NCBI GenBank assembly: GCA_012845835.1
Contig: JABAKD010000024.1
Coordinates: 5,884,109 to 5,948,108 of the forward strand
DNA: 64,000 bases
Direction: 5' to 3'
Source: Undaria pinnatifida
Taxonomy: Eukaryota > Sar > Phaeophyceae > Laminariales > Alariaceae
The notes under the pieces were generated by a model. It was not told the origin of the DNA and searched no databases. It saw only the letters and a list, made by a program, of their open reading frames with translations. Of the stretch, positions 35,930 to 49,200 are shown in pieces (the first letter of the stretch is position 1; every line of letters begins with the position of its first letter). The translations under genes were made by a program, and so were the position numbers.

Positions 35930-36820
35930 TTTCTAATGTGGTTCGTTGGCTCCAGCGTAAACCAAAAGCGTTACATGGCAGTGATGTCGCGAAACAGAAA
36001 GCACATAGATGGGTAACCAATCGCGCCGATTGTTTCTGAGTCGCTGCAAAGCGAGCCCTTGAAAGTGACCGCCCGATCGTAGCGATGGCTGCCTGGTCAG
36101 TAAAAATCCAGCGTGCTCCGTCCCGGCATTGAGGGGATGCGAGGGTCTATGGCCTCAAGACTTCGGCCACGCATGTAATTAGAACACACACACACCTCTC
36201 CCAAGAAACGACTGCTCCAGCCAGGAACAGGTGAGGAGCAAGAAAAGGAGACCACCTTGGGGAAAGGTCCATCTGGTTGCCGGGATGCCTGCTTTAAACC
36301 CACGATGCTCGCGTGCGTCGGAAAGGGGGGGCGTGGCAGTGCCGAGGCTTCAGGAAGGGACAGACGCGTTCACGTTTGCTAAGATGGAGGTGGCACTTTT
36401 TTCGCCAAAAGATTAGTCTAGTATTGACCCGAAATTCGTCGAACTCACGGCTGACGTCCTTGAAATATTTTTACAAAATTGTTACGGCCGACAAAAGCGG
36501 TAGACCCAAAAGCGTTGGAATACCGGGGGGAGTGCAACGTTGTTACATGGACCAATGAGTATGGAAGGCAAAAGCGAAATGCGCATGAGAAATACCGTTT
36601 TGTTTCTCTGCCTGGTGTTATTCTCTCAAGAGGTATAGCTTGGACGTTGGTATAACAAAATAGACCGTATGGCCAGCGGAAGCATGTGTTTGGTTCTTAT
36701 CATCCTACCAAGCCTTATGCACGACAGGTCAGGACGACCTCTGAACTCTGAATTGTAGTACGGAGTATCTTCCTCGGCATTCAGTCAAGCATTTCACCAT
36801 TCGAATGCCGCCCTCTTGGG
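35930..36820. other. Repeat-only stretch
   Basis: Bases 36090-36230 share AAAATCCAGCGTGCT, CGTCCCGGCAT, GGGATGCGAGGGTCTATGGCC and CACGCATG with 53415-53500. Bases 36424-36480 are a copy of the leader repeat that matches 60260-60310 without a visible difference over about 50 bp. No gene seen. Confidence 0.5.
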
Positions 36821-37164
36821 GAGCTCGCCTAACGATCTGGTCGCGTGAACCTTTGCGACGGTAAGCCGTTCGCGTTCACGAGCTGGGAAGCATTTTCTGG
36901 TGGGATCAACGTACACGGACGTAGACCCCACTCAACCCCTAACCCTAACCCCAACCCCCCCAACCCCAACCCGGACCCAAAACGGGCGAGAAACGCGGCC
37001 GCGCCGCCGTTCGATATAGAGTTTTGTGTTTCCGACCTGCGCACCACCGCATAGCCCTCGGCCAATGAGAGAGCGTCCAGGCTACCCTCCAAGATCCGCG
37101 CGGCCACATTCTCACGTCTGCTGATCCAGGCCGCGGCAGGGAGGGTGCTCCTTTTTTCACTGCC

Positions 37165-37430
37165 GGGGGTCTAAGGCAGTCTTGACTCTGTACCTTACTG
37201 ACGAAAAGGCTTTACGCGGTTTGCTGGGCAGCGCAGCTAACCATGTCATGCGCAGATTCATATCGCAAGGTTAAGACAGCAAGAAAGTTCAAGGACCGAC
37301 AAAACGGGACAAGTGGGTCACTCGCGCGAGTGACCCCGAGCCAACTGCAAGAAGAAGGCTCCAGAACAACATATAATCCCCCTACCGTAGCCTTGGTCTG
37401 CTGTCCTTGGGATTTGAACGAAGCAGCATC
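37165..37430. mobile_element. Palindrome-bearing element, copy 3
   Basis: The palindrome core at 37315-37337 is intact. GACGAAAAGGC and GCAGCGCAGCTAACC upstream match copy 1 at 24785. It directly abuts the family 1 element that starts at 37432, as does copy 2 at 28507. Confidence 0.6.
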
Positions 37431-37431
37431 A

Positions 37432-37696
37432 GACGCGTGCTACGATAGAGGTGCACCACTTTTTTTCTAACACTACCAACCCCTCTATTTGGGAGCTTAA
37501 GACCTCAGAGCTCTAAGGCAAAAAACTGGTTTGGAGAAAAACAAAACTGCCACCGCATGAAAAAATCCCATGCCCGAGGGACCCGACGAGAGTCAGACAA
37601 AAAAAACGACATATCTCCGACATTTTGGGGTTCAGGAGCCCCGTCATTCAGAAAGCATCTCAGACGAAAAGTGCTACCTCTATCGCAGCACGCCTC
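37432..37696. mobile_element. Family 1 inverted-repeat element
   Basis: Bounded by GACGCGTGCTACGATAGAGG and CCTCTATCGCAGCACGCCTC. Internal TTGGGAGCTTAAGACCTC, GGTTTGGAGAAA and GGAGCCCCGTCATTCAGAAA match. Confidence 0.75.
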
Positions 37697-37961
37697 AACA
37701 TTGTGGTGAATTCAAAATGCCGGTCGGCGCGTTACTCAGGGTCTTTTTTTTCTCTTTGAATCACTTGAGCATCGGAAAGTTTCTAGCGTAACCCAGGCTG
37801 GGGTTTACATTTTGTGACGGCATTGTTCTTCCATACTCGTTGGTTACTGTTAGGAATTGTTCGTTGGGTTGCAGTTTCGGGCGAAGCACAGAGCTCCTCC
37901 AGGGAGGAGTCTTTCGGGAAATCTAGGACACATGCTACGGTAGAAATTCACCCCACTTTCT

Positions 37962-38180
37962 GTTGCGAGCTTTGGGACCGCCCAAGTTAAGGGACCGTTT
38001 TTGCTTGCGGGACCTCCTCGAGCCATGCGGAACCTCCTCGAGTCACGGGACCTCCTTCATCCTTGCGGGTCCCGCAAGCCTCGAGGAGGTCCCGCCAGCC
38101 TCGAGGAGGTCCCGCGAGCCTCGAGGAGGTCCCGCTAGTAAAAACGGTCCCCCAACTTGGGAGGTCCCCTAGCTCGCAAC
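37962..38180. repeat. Foldback unit made of CCTCGAGGAGGTCCCGC repeats
   Basis: Arms GTTGCGAGC..GGGACCG..AAGTT..GGGACCGTTTTT and their complement lie at the two ends with a few mismatches. The interior is a tandem of an 18-bp GCCTCGAGGAGGTCCCGC unit, facing inverted copies of the same unit. It could form a very stable hairpin. Confidence 0.75.
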
Positions 38181-38302
38181 GCAGCCCTGAATACCTCCCC
38201 CAAACGTTGATTTTGAGCAACCATTGTGATCAACAAACCCATGGCCTAGGTATACGAACAAAAAATATTTCGAAACAACAACGGAATTCCGACGATTTTG
38301 GG

Positions 38303-38397
38303 TCAACCCCTCTTTGGAGCCCCAAAACACCTCCCTATACTAAATCCAAGTAATTTTGTCCCCGAAAACGGGTTTGCTGTTGTAATAAAGGCGTGAA
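38303..38397 (-). mobile_element. Family 2 small element, nested
   Basis: On the minus strand it reads CACGCCTTTATTACAAC, CAAACCCGTTTTCGGGGACAAAA, GGATTTAGTATAGGGAGG and ends CCAAAGAGGGGTTGA, matching 43786, 56875 and 60634. Confidence 0.65.
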
Positions 38398-38459
38398 GAA
38401 ACCCCCATAATTCAGAAAATATTATCGCCAAAACTGCCACCTCTGTCGTAGCACACGTC

Positions 38460-40106
38460 CCAGGTGCGCCCCTACCGTAGCATGCGCCATATCTTGCATC
38501 GAACACGAACAAGCTCTTACTACTGTAGGGCCTTGGCCAGGGTGCCTGCTTTGCGTCGACGAATATTGTCAAGTGTCGGCTGGCGAGGGGTGTAGCATCG
38601 TGGCCCAAGGACTACGATTTCGTAGGACGATGGTGCGTGGTGTTTGTCCGAACCAGTGTGACACGGAGGGTCTAATTGTGTGAGCAAGGGTCAAGCTGTC
38701 GAAAAGATTTTTGTCGTCACATTTAGGGGAAACAAGAAGTATCCCCGGCGAAGGGCGCCCTCCGGTGCGAGTACCCAAAACAAGGACGCCCTCCGGTGCG
38801 TGAACAACACCGATCAAACTTGCAACCCCGTAAGCACCGATCGCGGGAAATGGCAAAACATGGCCCCAATGTCGATGAAACCGCCACGCATCAAAACCCA
38901 TATATCTGTCCAACCCAGCCTTCAAACGGTAGTTACTAGTAGTACTAGAAACCCTCTTTATCCCGGGTGTTTTAGATAATCAGCCCGCATAGCGTGTAGA
39001 TCGAAACAAACATATCGACCGACAAACTGACCGACGGACCAACCAATCACGCATGGACGGACCGCCGGAACGAAGCATCGCCGGATCAACAATCACGCTT
39101 CAAACGACCTTCTTGTGGAGGGTGCTATCCAACCAAGCCGAATGGTCCACAGGTAGACCGACCGACCGACCGACCGACCGACCTACGGACCGACCAACCG
39201 ACCGACCAACGACTACAGAACTGTTCTCACGGAAACATCCCGAGCTCGCCTAACGATCTGATCGCGCCAATCTTTGGGGCGGTAGGCTGTGCGCGTTTGC
39301 GAAATAGGAAGCACTTCCTGGTGGGATCAAGGTACGGCCGTAGATCCACCGCAACCCCTAACCCGAACCCGAACCCGAACCCGAACCCAAAACGGGCCAG
39401 ACCCGGGCCAGAATCACGGCTGCGCCGCGTTTCGATATAGTTTTCAAGATTCCGATCTGCGGACCACCACATAGCCCTCGGCCAATGAGAGAGAGAGTAC
39501 AAAAACTACCCTCCAAGATCCGCGCGGTCACATAGTCAGGTCTCCTGAACATTCCGCACCACCAACCTGATTTGCCTCTGCAGACACTAACCCAACGGGT
39601 CGACCGACGCATCAATCCACCAAACACAGGGCAACCACTGTTAAGATTGGACCCGAACTTTCGGGACGAAAACCTTGTTCGTTGCAGTAGTAAAACGGTG
39701 AAATGACCCTTTTTTCGGGGAATTTCAGCCAATCAACTTGAACGGCATTCATATCAATGAAATGCGATCAACCGACTGACCAATCGCATGTCAACCCCGT
39801 CATTATGTCGAAATCATTAGTCAAATCACCTCGAACGATACAGGGAGAGGCAAAAACCGGCAGATCGGGATCGGCGGAAGGAGAAATTACGCGTCGGACT
39901 CGGGCATGGCATCTCGTGCGGATCTCCAGGAATCTACGGAGATGTGTCCGAAACGTTTCAGCACCCCAACGAACCGACCGTTCGATCGGCCAATCCCGCG
40001 TCAAACGACTAATAATCTGAAGACGCCTAACCAGTCAACCAGGACCACCTGCGCATGATCACCATATTCGAGAGATCGACGGACCAACGAACTGATCGAC
40101 GGAAAA
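38460..40106. other. Region 3' of the NPRL3-like gene, no gene seen
   Basis: Apart from the dispersed repeat at 39238-39545 and a (GACC)n tetranucleotide tract at about 39150-39215, I see no coding signal. Confidence 0.45.
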
Positions 40107-40233
40107 TCACGCGTCGAACTCGGGCTCAGCGTCTCGTTCGGGTCTCCAGGTCTCTACGAGGATGTCGCTGTAACTCTTGAGCAGATGCTCCACCGCTTGC
40201 GGGTCAACGATGTCCAACCGCCACACCACCTCC
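40107..40233 (-). CDS. NPRL3: NPRL3-like exon 14, C-terminus
   Basis: The acceptor CAACAG at 40234 joins its first base to the open Arg codon of exon 13. EVVWRLDIVDPQAVEHLLK, SYSDILVETW, then an acidic tail ending FDA and TGA at 40109-40107. It matches the terminal [20 protein letters not shown] helix-turn-helix of animal NPRL3. Confidence 0.85.
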
Positions 40234-43200
40234 CTGTTGGAAAAAAGCACGACAAGATCGGATAAAACAAGGCGACGCGGAACATAAGACAAGAAAGGAC
40301 ACAACAACAAAAACGGAGCATTACCTAAATTCGCACAAGACAAGACAACACAAAACAATAAAGCACAGCACAAAACAACACAGCGCAACACAGCGCAACA
40401 CAACGCAACACAACACAACATAACACAACACAACGCAACACAACACAACACAACACAATGCAACACATCACAAAATAGGAGCGAGCAAGAACAAGAAACA
40501 AAGAACGTTGAGAGACATACTACAACCCGCGAGGTAGAGCGCTTATCCACGGTGTGTGCCGCGACACCCTGGGCAAAAAAAATAGTCAAGAAGAGGGAGT
40601 AGGGGCGTGCAGCAGTACAGCAGTACTGCAGTGGTATGGGCACGACTGCGGAGAACCTTCCCCCCCGCCGCCGAATCCCCCCCCCGCCCCCCCTCCACCT
40701 GTTCCCTTCCCCCTCCGTAACCCTCTCCCCCCCCAGGAAACAAGATAATGCTACAAATACGTGCGTATGGCAACAGCTCAGCGGAAAAAGGCGTCACAGC
40801 GTCAAATATCAAGACGCATGCAAGGATATTGGCCGCACCTAATTTTTGCGAAGTCAGGAGCTCCCTACCCCACCAAAAACTCATACCAGTTCGACAATAA
40901 ACATGAGCTCGAAACGACTAATGCTTGCAAAAATGTGCGAATTTTCAATGTCTTACGGAAAGGGGCGTCAAATAGACATCGCCGGGTCAACCAGCCCATG
41001 TTTCAATATTTTTGATCTAGCTGCCTCGTGAAACGATTACAAACGAGCCTTACCGTAAGTTCTTGGTGGCAGTGAGTGCCGCATGGCCTCAACTCCATAT
41101 CGACCTTGCCTCTACTTCGTGTCCAACTAACACATCTTGTCGGACTGGCAAGAAAAAAAAAGTTTATCCCAATAAACGTTATCATAGAGGCCGAGTAGTC
41201 TACAGCAATTGTCCTACCCGAAGCTAAGCAGATTGTGCTCTGATCTAGTACGATCTGTGCCATCTGTACACGTTTCCACGTGGTGGTCTGTACACTATGC
41301 ATGATCTACACATGTCAAAATCCAATGCTCTGCAGGATCTATGGGCCAACAGATCACGACGTGTTCAACGTCTTCAGCGTCACCGTATTAAAGCGCTATG
41401 ATATACCAAGGTTGTTCGACACGTACACGTTTCCACCCGATGCTCTGTACGGTGTGCATCATCTATAGACATGTCCCTAACCCACTGATCTGCTGCGAGA
41501 CCTAGGGCAGACAGATCATGGTATTACACGTCCGACCTCGGCAACAATCCAAAAAGTGATCTGTTAATAATGTCCTACCGGAAGCTAAGCTTTCCTCTGA
41601 AAAACGGGGCCAGCCTTCGCATCAGCTTTCCAGTTTCCGAGCCATCGTCGCGACTTCTCAAGTATTCCTCTGCTCGTAAAAGAAATGGGGGGCGCGGGGG
41701 AGAGCGGGCACCGTGTGGAAGGCGGAGAGGGGAAGGGCGACAAAGGTGAGCGGGGGGGGGGGGGGGGTGACCGAGGGAGATAATGGCGGTGAGGGAAGGG
41801 AGGGGGGGAGTGGGGGGAGTGGGGGGAGTGGGGGGGGCAAAGTAGAAAGAGATGAGGGAATGGAGGAGTGGGAGGTGAGGGGAGGGGTGGAGTGGGGGGG
41901 GCTGTGTTTTCCAGGCCTCACCGCATTCCGCGAGTGTCATGCACGTCCATCCTTCAACCCACAAATGTGCCAGTAGTGTCTGCGACTTGGCGCAGCTTCG
42001 AAAAAACTGCAGTGGGGGTCCCTCTATAGCGCCAGGTGAGTAGTGCCGGTTGCCTGCTATAGTGCCTGTAAAATCGCTTCGTACGGACGGGAACAACCTG
42101 TAGCGGCAGTATGCGAGTAGTGCCGGTTGCCGCTATAGTGCCCGGGTGTGTCCGGCTGACACATACCGGTACTAAAGCGGCAACCAGCACTACTGTATTG
42201 GTAGTCCACGAAACCTCTGTATTATAGCTCTTCTCCAAGAAACTTCCCAGTCGGACGTGGCCACGGTTACGAATAGGGGTGCAGTAATCATTCCTCTATA
42301 GTACCGGTTTGTGCACTATATAGAGGTAATTACCTGCACTATATCGGCAACCGGCACTATTCGGCATACAACCACTACTGGATTTTCTACAACTGTGGCA
42401 AGCGATTTCACAAGCAATAAAGCGAGAAACCGGCCCTACCCAAGCCGCACTGTAGATGGACCACTAACGTAGTGTGTGTAGTCGAGAATATTGTCACCAA
42501 TTTGTCAAAAAGCTGAGTCAAGGTCTACGCGTCTGCGCAGCCCTCATCTGTGCTTCTCTCGGGATGGACGCATCTCACGGGCCTTCTAGGCAGGAAGACG
42601 TGCCCGCACATTATACGTGAACGCTTCCAAGGCTACAGAGCTTGCACATTTCACGGCAACCTATTGGTTGTTAAGCACTATCCACCGGCTACTCAGACAC
42701 TGCGACTACGTGGTCTAGTGAATAGCGCTATAAAACCGTTGGTACAACAAAAGTCGCGCTGTGAGCTCTTTTCTTCATGACAGCCACAGAAGGTGATTCT
42801 TCGAGTATCTATGCGTGTGCGCGTCTGTTTGCGTGAATGGAGTTGGCTTGATATCGTGGGGCGTCGCCAGCCGAAAAGGGGAAACACACGCTTTCCAGTG
42901 ACACGCATGAGCTACTGCTTCTTGCTGCAGCTGTATGCTTCGTGTACCTGGTATGAGGTCCCGACCATATGTGTGTGTATTTGTAGCATTGGACGTGAAC
43001 GTGGTGTCATCGTTGGATCCCCTGCTGTGCGCGAAACATACACACACCGGGACTACTGGCACAATGGCGAGATCCTGAAGCACGGCTGCCGCTGTACCGC
43101 TGCTGCTGTATTGCTGTATACCAGGTACTGATTGTGTGACTGCGAGGCTGAGCGACTGCTTTTGAACAATAAAACCCACCGCTCTTCTGGACCGTTTCGT

Positions 43201-46200
43201 GTGCCGATGACAGCACGCACCCCATCCCGAAGGAAAACCTTGCATGTGATACGAATACAAAAGCAGATCGTGCGGCTCACACCCGGCAACATGATCTATC
43301 GGCCATGCAGATCACATAAACCAGGGATCTGTCTGCCATGGGAGGCAAATACCTGGCCTGGAAGGCATATAATAGGGATCTGATCTGTCAGATGCGTGTA
43401 ATTGGTACGTTTTACGAGCCCCTCCAACTCAGGAATTATATCCCTGACCCCCCCAAAAAAAGACTCTAAAGACAAAAAACAAGTCGACAACCGAGAAGCC
43501 GGTGAACGATGCCATGGGCTCAAATATCGAACGAATAACATGAAAACCGACACAGGACGGTTTTCCAGCATTACGGGGTACTTCCTCCGCTACCCCCCTT
43601 GACAACGGCACCCACGTTATAAGTGAAAAGAAACGTCTTGAAAATAGTGTGGGGTACGTTTTCCAGTTCGAAGAAAAGGTTACCTAAAAGGTATATATAA
43701 TAAGGATTCTACCACTGCAAAAGTAATCCCATACAAATTCCACGTACTTTGTCTCAAAAACATGTGTGCGTGGTCTAAACGGGGTGTAACGCCTTCACGA
43801 CTGGGAACCCGTTTTTGAGGGAAACAACTTGGAGTTAATACAGGGAGGGGTTTTGAGGCTCGAAAAGGGTTAAAAAGGCCCGTCAATCATACCAGGTAAC
43901 TATTTTGGCCAAAAAGCGCTCTGCCATCCTGTGACAAACCTTCAAATGGCTCCAGCGACGGAGTTTGGAGCCGGCTGTACCCCGTCGCTTCCACGCCGTT
44001 CGACCCCACATTCGATCCGTAGCTCGCCCCCCCCGCCCCGCCCCCCGCCCCCCCCGCCGCTGGCGCCGCCACTGCCGCCCCCTCACCTAATCCTCCCCGT
44101 CCCCCAACCCCAACCCCACCACCAACACCGCCACCACCCCCGACCCCCGCGACCCCAATGCTACCACCGCCTCCGTTAATACCTCCACCTTCGCTGTGTC
44201 TTCGCCTTGGGCTGATATCTTCGACAGCACCCCCAGTAGCGCTCCTGGCTTCCTCGGCAATAGTCGAGGGTGCGGTGTAGGTGTGGGCGTTGGTGTTTGC
44301 AGGGGCAGCATTGGGGGTGTTGGCGTTGGCGTTGGTGTTGGTGTTGGTATTGCTGGTGTTGGCGCTGGTGTTGGTGTTGGTGTTGGTGTTGGTGGGGCTG
44401 GTCTTTGTGTTGGTGTTGGCGTTGGTGTTCGTGTTGGTGTTGGTGTTGCTGGCGGCGGAAGCAGATTCGGGCTGGAAGGGGTGCGACGAGGGCTCGGGGA
44501 TGCTGAGCACGATATACCGCTGCGACTGCACCAGAAGGTCCCGCCGCAACAAAAACGTCAGCACCGCCACCAGTACATGGCGTTGGGACTTGACGTAATA
44601 TTTTGCCGAAGGAGGTCGCAGAGGCGGCGGCGGGGGAGGGGGGGGGGGGGCGCATTCATTTGTTGCTTGCCTTAGTCATTGGACCATTGACCACGCATCC
44701 CTTTCGAGACGGAGCGAGGGGGCGGGGGGGGGGGGGGAGGGTTAAGAAGGAGGTTGTGGGGGTGGAGTTCCAGTGAAAGGTCGCGATGGCGGCGGTGCCG
44801 GCGGCAGCGGTGTGGCATGGGCGGAGCAAGAAGGGCGCTGTGGGCGTGGTCGATGGTGTCGGTGGCGGAGGGGCTGGGGAGGTGAAGAAGGAGGATGGGG
44901 GGGGGCGGGGGCGGGGGGCAGTGGTGGGTGGTAGCGGGGGGAGGGGGGGGGGGGGGGGTCACGACGGAGGCTGGCTGGGGGGCATACGGTTCAGTGGAGA
45001 GTAGCGGCGGTGGCGGACGGGGGGGGGGGGGGGGGGGCATTGCAGTTGTGGGTGGCGGCGGTAGGGGCGGTGGGAGCCGTCGGGGGGGTCGAGGTTCGGC
45101 AATTTGAGGGGGGGGGGTCACGGCTCTATTGTGAACAAGTATTGGCGCTATTTGATGAAAAAGAGAACTGCTATGGCGGCACGCGTCGCTGAGCATAACT
45201 TCCAGTTCTCCTAGCGTCAGGAGGTGGTAGAAGGGGAGATCACATGAAGGTGGCGGCAGAAGAAGGGCGGGGGGGCGAAGAGAGGACAGGGGTGGGGAGG
45301 AGAGGGGGGGCGGGGGCCTCTTAAGAAAAAAACTCAGGAGAAAGGTCGCGCTACTGTAGGCAAAATCACTCCAAAAGCGTGGATACCATAGAACACCCTT
45401 ACTGCGCGCGCGGCACGATCTTGAATAAGCTGTCGAAAAAAATATAAACCTCCGCCTATCACAGTCGCGGCGGCGATAGCACCGTGCTCACCTTTCTAGC
45501 TCCGTCCATGATTTCGGACAGCGGGCGATTCTCTCCAAAGCGGGTGAGCTCCTGCGCAAGGGTTAGCACGGAGGGGAGGGTGTACGTGCGCGTTTTTTTC
45601 GCATTAAACCGCTATTGTCGCGCATCGACATCCTGCACATCCAGCGTGCAGTGGGCGGGGGGGGGCGTGCTCATTCCGTGCGACGTAGTCTATCGGTCGT
45701 GGCATCCTTACAAAGCCATCGGTGAAATACAGAGGGGGGGCGGGGCGTAGTCAGTTGTTGTTCACCTTAGCGATTTGACCATTTACCACGCATCCCTTTT
45801 GAGATGGAGCACTGCAGTGGGTGGTGACGGAGGGGAGGAACAATATCGTGACGTAAAACTGATCGTGTCGGGTGGAGGACAAAACAAACCAATCGAGGCG
45901 GACTCTAAACTACCTGTTGGTCCTGCAAGACAACACAAGTGATTCGATACCGGCTCTAAACGTATCTATTGCAACTGTAAGTAAGCTGTGTATGCGTAGA
46001 TAAATGAACGCCGGAGTAGAAAAGTCGCAATCAAGCCGCCTCTCGTTGCCACTCCCACAGTATCACAAAGCCCACGCGTATAATATACACACACCTCTAT
46101 CAGCAGCCGCTTGGGAAACTTCGCCGAAAATTCCGCCATGACTGGAGAGAAGGGCATCGAAGCCCGCATCGCCGCCCTCGTCATCTAAGCGGCCAACGGA

Positions 46201-49200
46201 AACGAGGCGTGTGGGCGGGGGGAGGGGAGGAGGGTACTCGTTTCATGCGGGGGGGGGGGGGTGAGGGAGGGGGGGTGAGGCGCGGGAGGGGGCTCGAGTG
46301 TTCTGTTGTGGCCTGTGGTCCTGCAGTACCTTGGTATATTGAAGTAGGCGAATTGGGCGGAAATCATGGTAGCATGATCTCTGGACGGTACGCAGAGTTC
46401 TTTCTCACCATGTATCGGTTGGTGCCGCAAAGGGCGTCGATCACGCGCCCATCTCCCCAGAACACCATGTGACGGGCCAACCGAAGCATCTGCCCGGGCG
46501 AGCAACAGATCAGCGCATAAGAAGGGAAAATAACCTCGCCGACCAAAGTATCGTGGGGCAACCACCACCGAAACGTCAACCAGAGGACAGACAACAGAAA
46601 CGCGCATTTGTATACGCGCATGCAGACACACGGACAAATCTAAACGCACACACGTGCACACATATGCACACATTTACATACACGCGCATTGTTCGACCAC
46701 AAAGACCAGCACATTCCCGCACATACTCGCACATACACACGCACACAAGCACAAGCGCGCAATTACCCGCAGATACACGTACATGCACGCACATACACAC
46801 GCACACTACTGTAGTACATGTGCGCACATTCACGAACATATACACAAAAACAAAACCACGCAGCTTGCAAAGATGAGTATTAACCCTTAAATTGATCGAG
46901 CTCACAGCTGACGTAGCGAAACATTTAAAACACACACAAACGTTCGTAAAAATAAACGGGTACCTGGTACAGTGCACATAACCAGATAGAAATATAGATA
47001 CGTGTGTTGGAGGTGTTCAATGGTGGTGTGACATACACGGTACCAGAGAGGCCTGTGCCGGACGCTACGGCGGTTCATCGTCGCACCTCCACCGCACTAC
47101 TACCACCCTCGCCTAGAAAATTAGTCAAGGCTTTTCGCGGGTCGGATCACGTCTCGTGGGTCGGATCACGTCTCGCGAGTCGGGTCACGTCTCGCGGGCC
47201 CGCTCGGAACAGAGCGACCTGACCCGACCCGACCCGACCCGTGAGACTCGACAACATCCTGACCCGACCGGAGGTGACCCATGCCATTTCAATCAACCTC
47301 CTGGCCCGACCCGACTCGACCCGCGGGTTTTGGAACACCTCTTGACCCGGCCCGCGGGCCGAATCATGACCCGTGAAAAGCCCGTGAAAATTACAAACTA
47401 AACACGAAATAAGCACCTCTTGTACCTTACTATCAACATAAAATATTGATGACATTTCCGGGCAGAGTGGTAAACTTGTGTCGGCTGGTCGGTGTTACTT
47501 GCTGGGCTACTCGCGCGGTGGGCAGGTTGCTTTCTTGGCTGTTTCCCCCTATTCAATTTGCCACACCCCCGGGGTTTCCAGCCAACCACCTCCAGAAGGG
47601 AAACCTTGTACCCAACGTATAAAGGCACCTACATACAAGGGCTCTGCATGGGTGCCGGCAGGTATTCGCCTGATGCGAGTTTCGAAAGGTACGCAGAGCC
47701 AAGACACATGCTACGATAAAAGTTACACCGTTTTTCGGCCTGCAGGGTTCTTTACGTCAAGACTTCTATACCCTACCCCAAAACCTTATTTCGAGGAAAC
47801 TGAATGTGCAGTCAGATAGATGACCACGCCCATGGCCTATGGTGCACAAAACAAAATCGTGTGATGGCGCAAAAATAAATGGGGCGTATTTCCGACGATT
47901 TTGGGTTAAGGAGCCCCGTCATTCAGAAACCAAAAATGCCAAAAAACGGTATACCTACCTCTATCGTAGCGAGAGTCTCCAACCAATTACGGGGCGCCTT
48001 TTCCAGCTGACTGATGAAACCGATTTTTTCTAGGACCGTCGACTGACATTCATCTACAAGATTTTCTGAGCCTAACGCACACAAGATGACGACAGCTGCT
48101 CACATCTTGCTGCGCGAGTTTTCCAGCGACAGCTGTACTATCTCAGCTGGTCTTTTAAAATGGCAACTCGCGCTTCGCTCGTAATAAAAATCGGATACGA
48201 AAAGGACACGGCACCCACACACGTTGAGGACAGCTACAAATATCGCCGGCGGCCGTACAACACAGCAACTCGTTTCGCTAGCGCTACCCGCATGTCGTTT
48301 TTTGTCACAAGAAAGCGTCCCTTGGGGAGCTCATAGTGGACCTTAGACGTAGTTATGAGGAATACTACTAGACACATGATGCTGTGGTAAACCGGGGGGG
48401 GGGGGGGGACACGCCAGAACTCGTCACGGGTCATGACCCGACCCGGCGAGGTTTTCAAAATCTCGCGGGTCGAGTCGGGTTGGGTCAGGAGGTGTTAGAA
48501 AATCCCACGGGTCTGGTCGGGTCCGGTCAAGAGATTCTCGAACGTCATGGATCAGGAAGGATGACACCGACCCGACCCGACCCGGCATCGTAACCCAACC
48601 CGGGAAAAGTGACCCGACCCGCAAAAAGTGACCCGACACGGGAAAAGTGAGCCGACCCTGGAAAAATGTGACCCGACCCAAGAAAATTGACCCGACTCGT
48701 GAAAAGTGACCCGACCCGGGAAAAGCGATCCGGCCCGGGAAAGTGACCGACCCAGTAAAAGTGACCCGACCCGGAAAAAGTGATCCGACCCAAGAAAAGT
48801 GACCCCGCTCGTAAAAAGCAACCCAACCCGGGAAAAGTGATCCGACCCAACAAAAAGTGACCCGACTCATCAAAAGTGACCCAATCTGGGAAAATTGACC
48901 AGACCCGGGAAAAGTGACCCGACCCAAGAATAATGACCCGACTCGTGAGAAGTGACTCGACCCGGGAGACTCGGGAAAAGTGGCCCGACCCAAGAAAAAG
49001 TTACCCGACTCGTGAAATGTGTCCTAACCCGGGAAAAGTGACCCGACCCACGAGAAGCGACCCGACCCGGGAAAAGCGACCTGACCCGTGAAAAGTGACC
49101 CGACCCGGGAAAATGCCTAAAAAATAGGGCATAGCATGGGCACCTGAGATAGGTCCGTCTCGCTAGCATAAGCCATCTCTTCGAACGTCTGGTGTGGGTT

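Larger units (their letters stand above)
37927..38459. mobile_element. Family 1 inverted-repeat element with two nested elements
   Basis: Outer ends GACACATGCTACGGTAGAA and CCTCTGTCGTAGCACACGTC match family 1. Its body, normally about 250 bp, is extended to 533 bp by a foldback unit (37962-38180) and by a family 2 element (38303-38397, reversed). Confidence 0.65.
36819..39545. repeat. Pair of ~310-bp dispersed repeats with telomere-like cores
   Basis: Copies 36819-37140 and 39238-39545 share CTCGCCTAACGATCTG, GGTGGGATCAA, a CCCTAACCC-type tract, AAAACGGG, TTCGATATAG, CGCATAGCCCTCGGCCAATG and CTACCCTCCAAGATCCGCGC. The core tract is CCCTAACCCTAACCCC in the first copy and CCCGAACCCGAACCC in the second. 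Confidence 0.7.

Noticed and set aside
44672..45196. Pro-rich 174-codon minus frame
   Set aside because: Produced by runs of C on the minus strand (G-runs on plus) in intron 11; no conserved segment and it does not fit the exon phases.
48565..49112. CRISPR-like regular spacing
   Set aside because: The array has no distinct spacers, units are diverged and directly contiguous, and the context is a eukaryotic intron.
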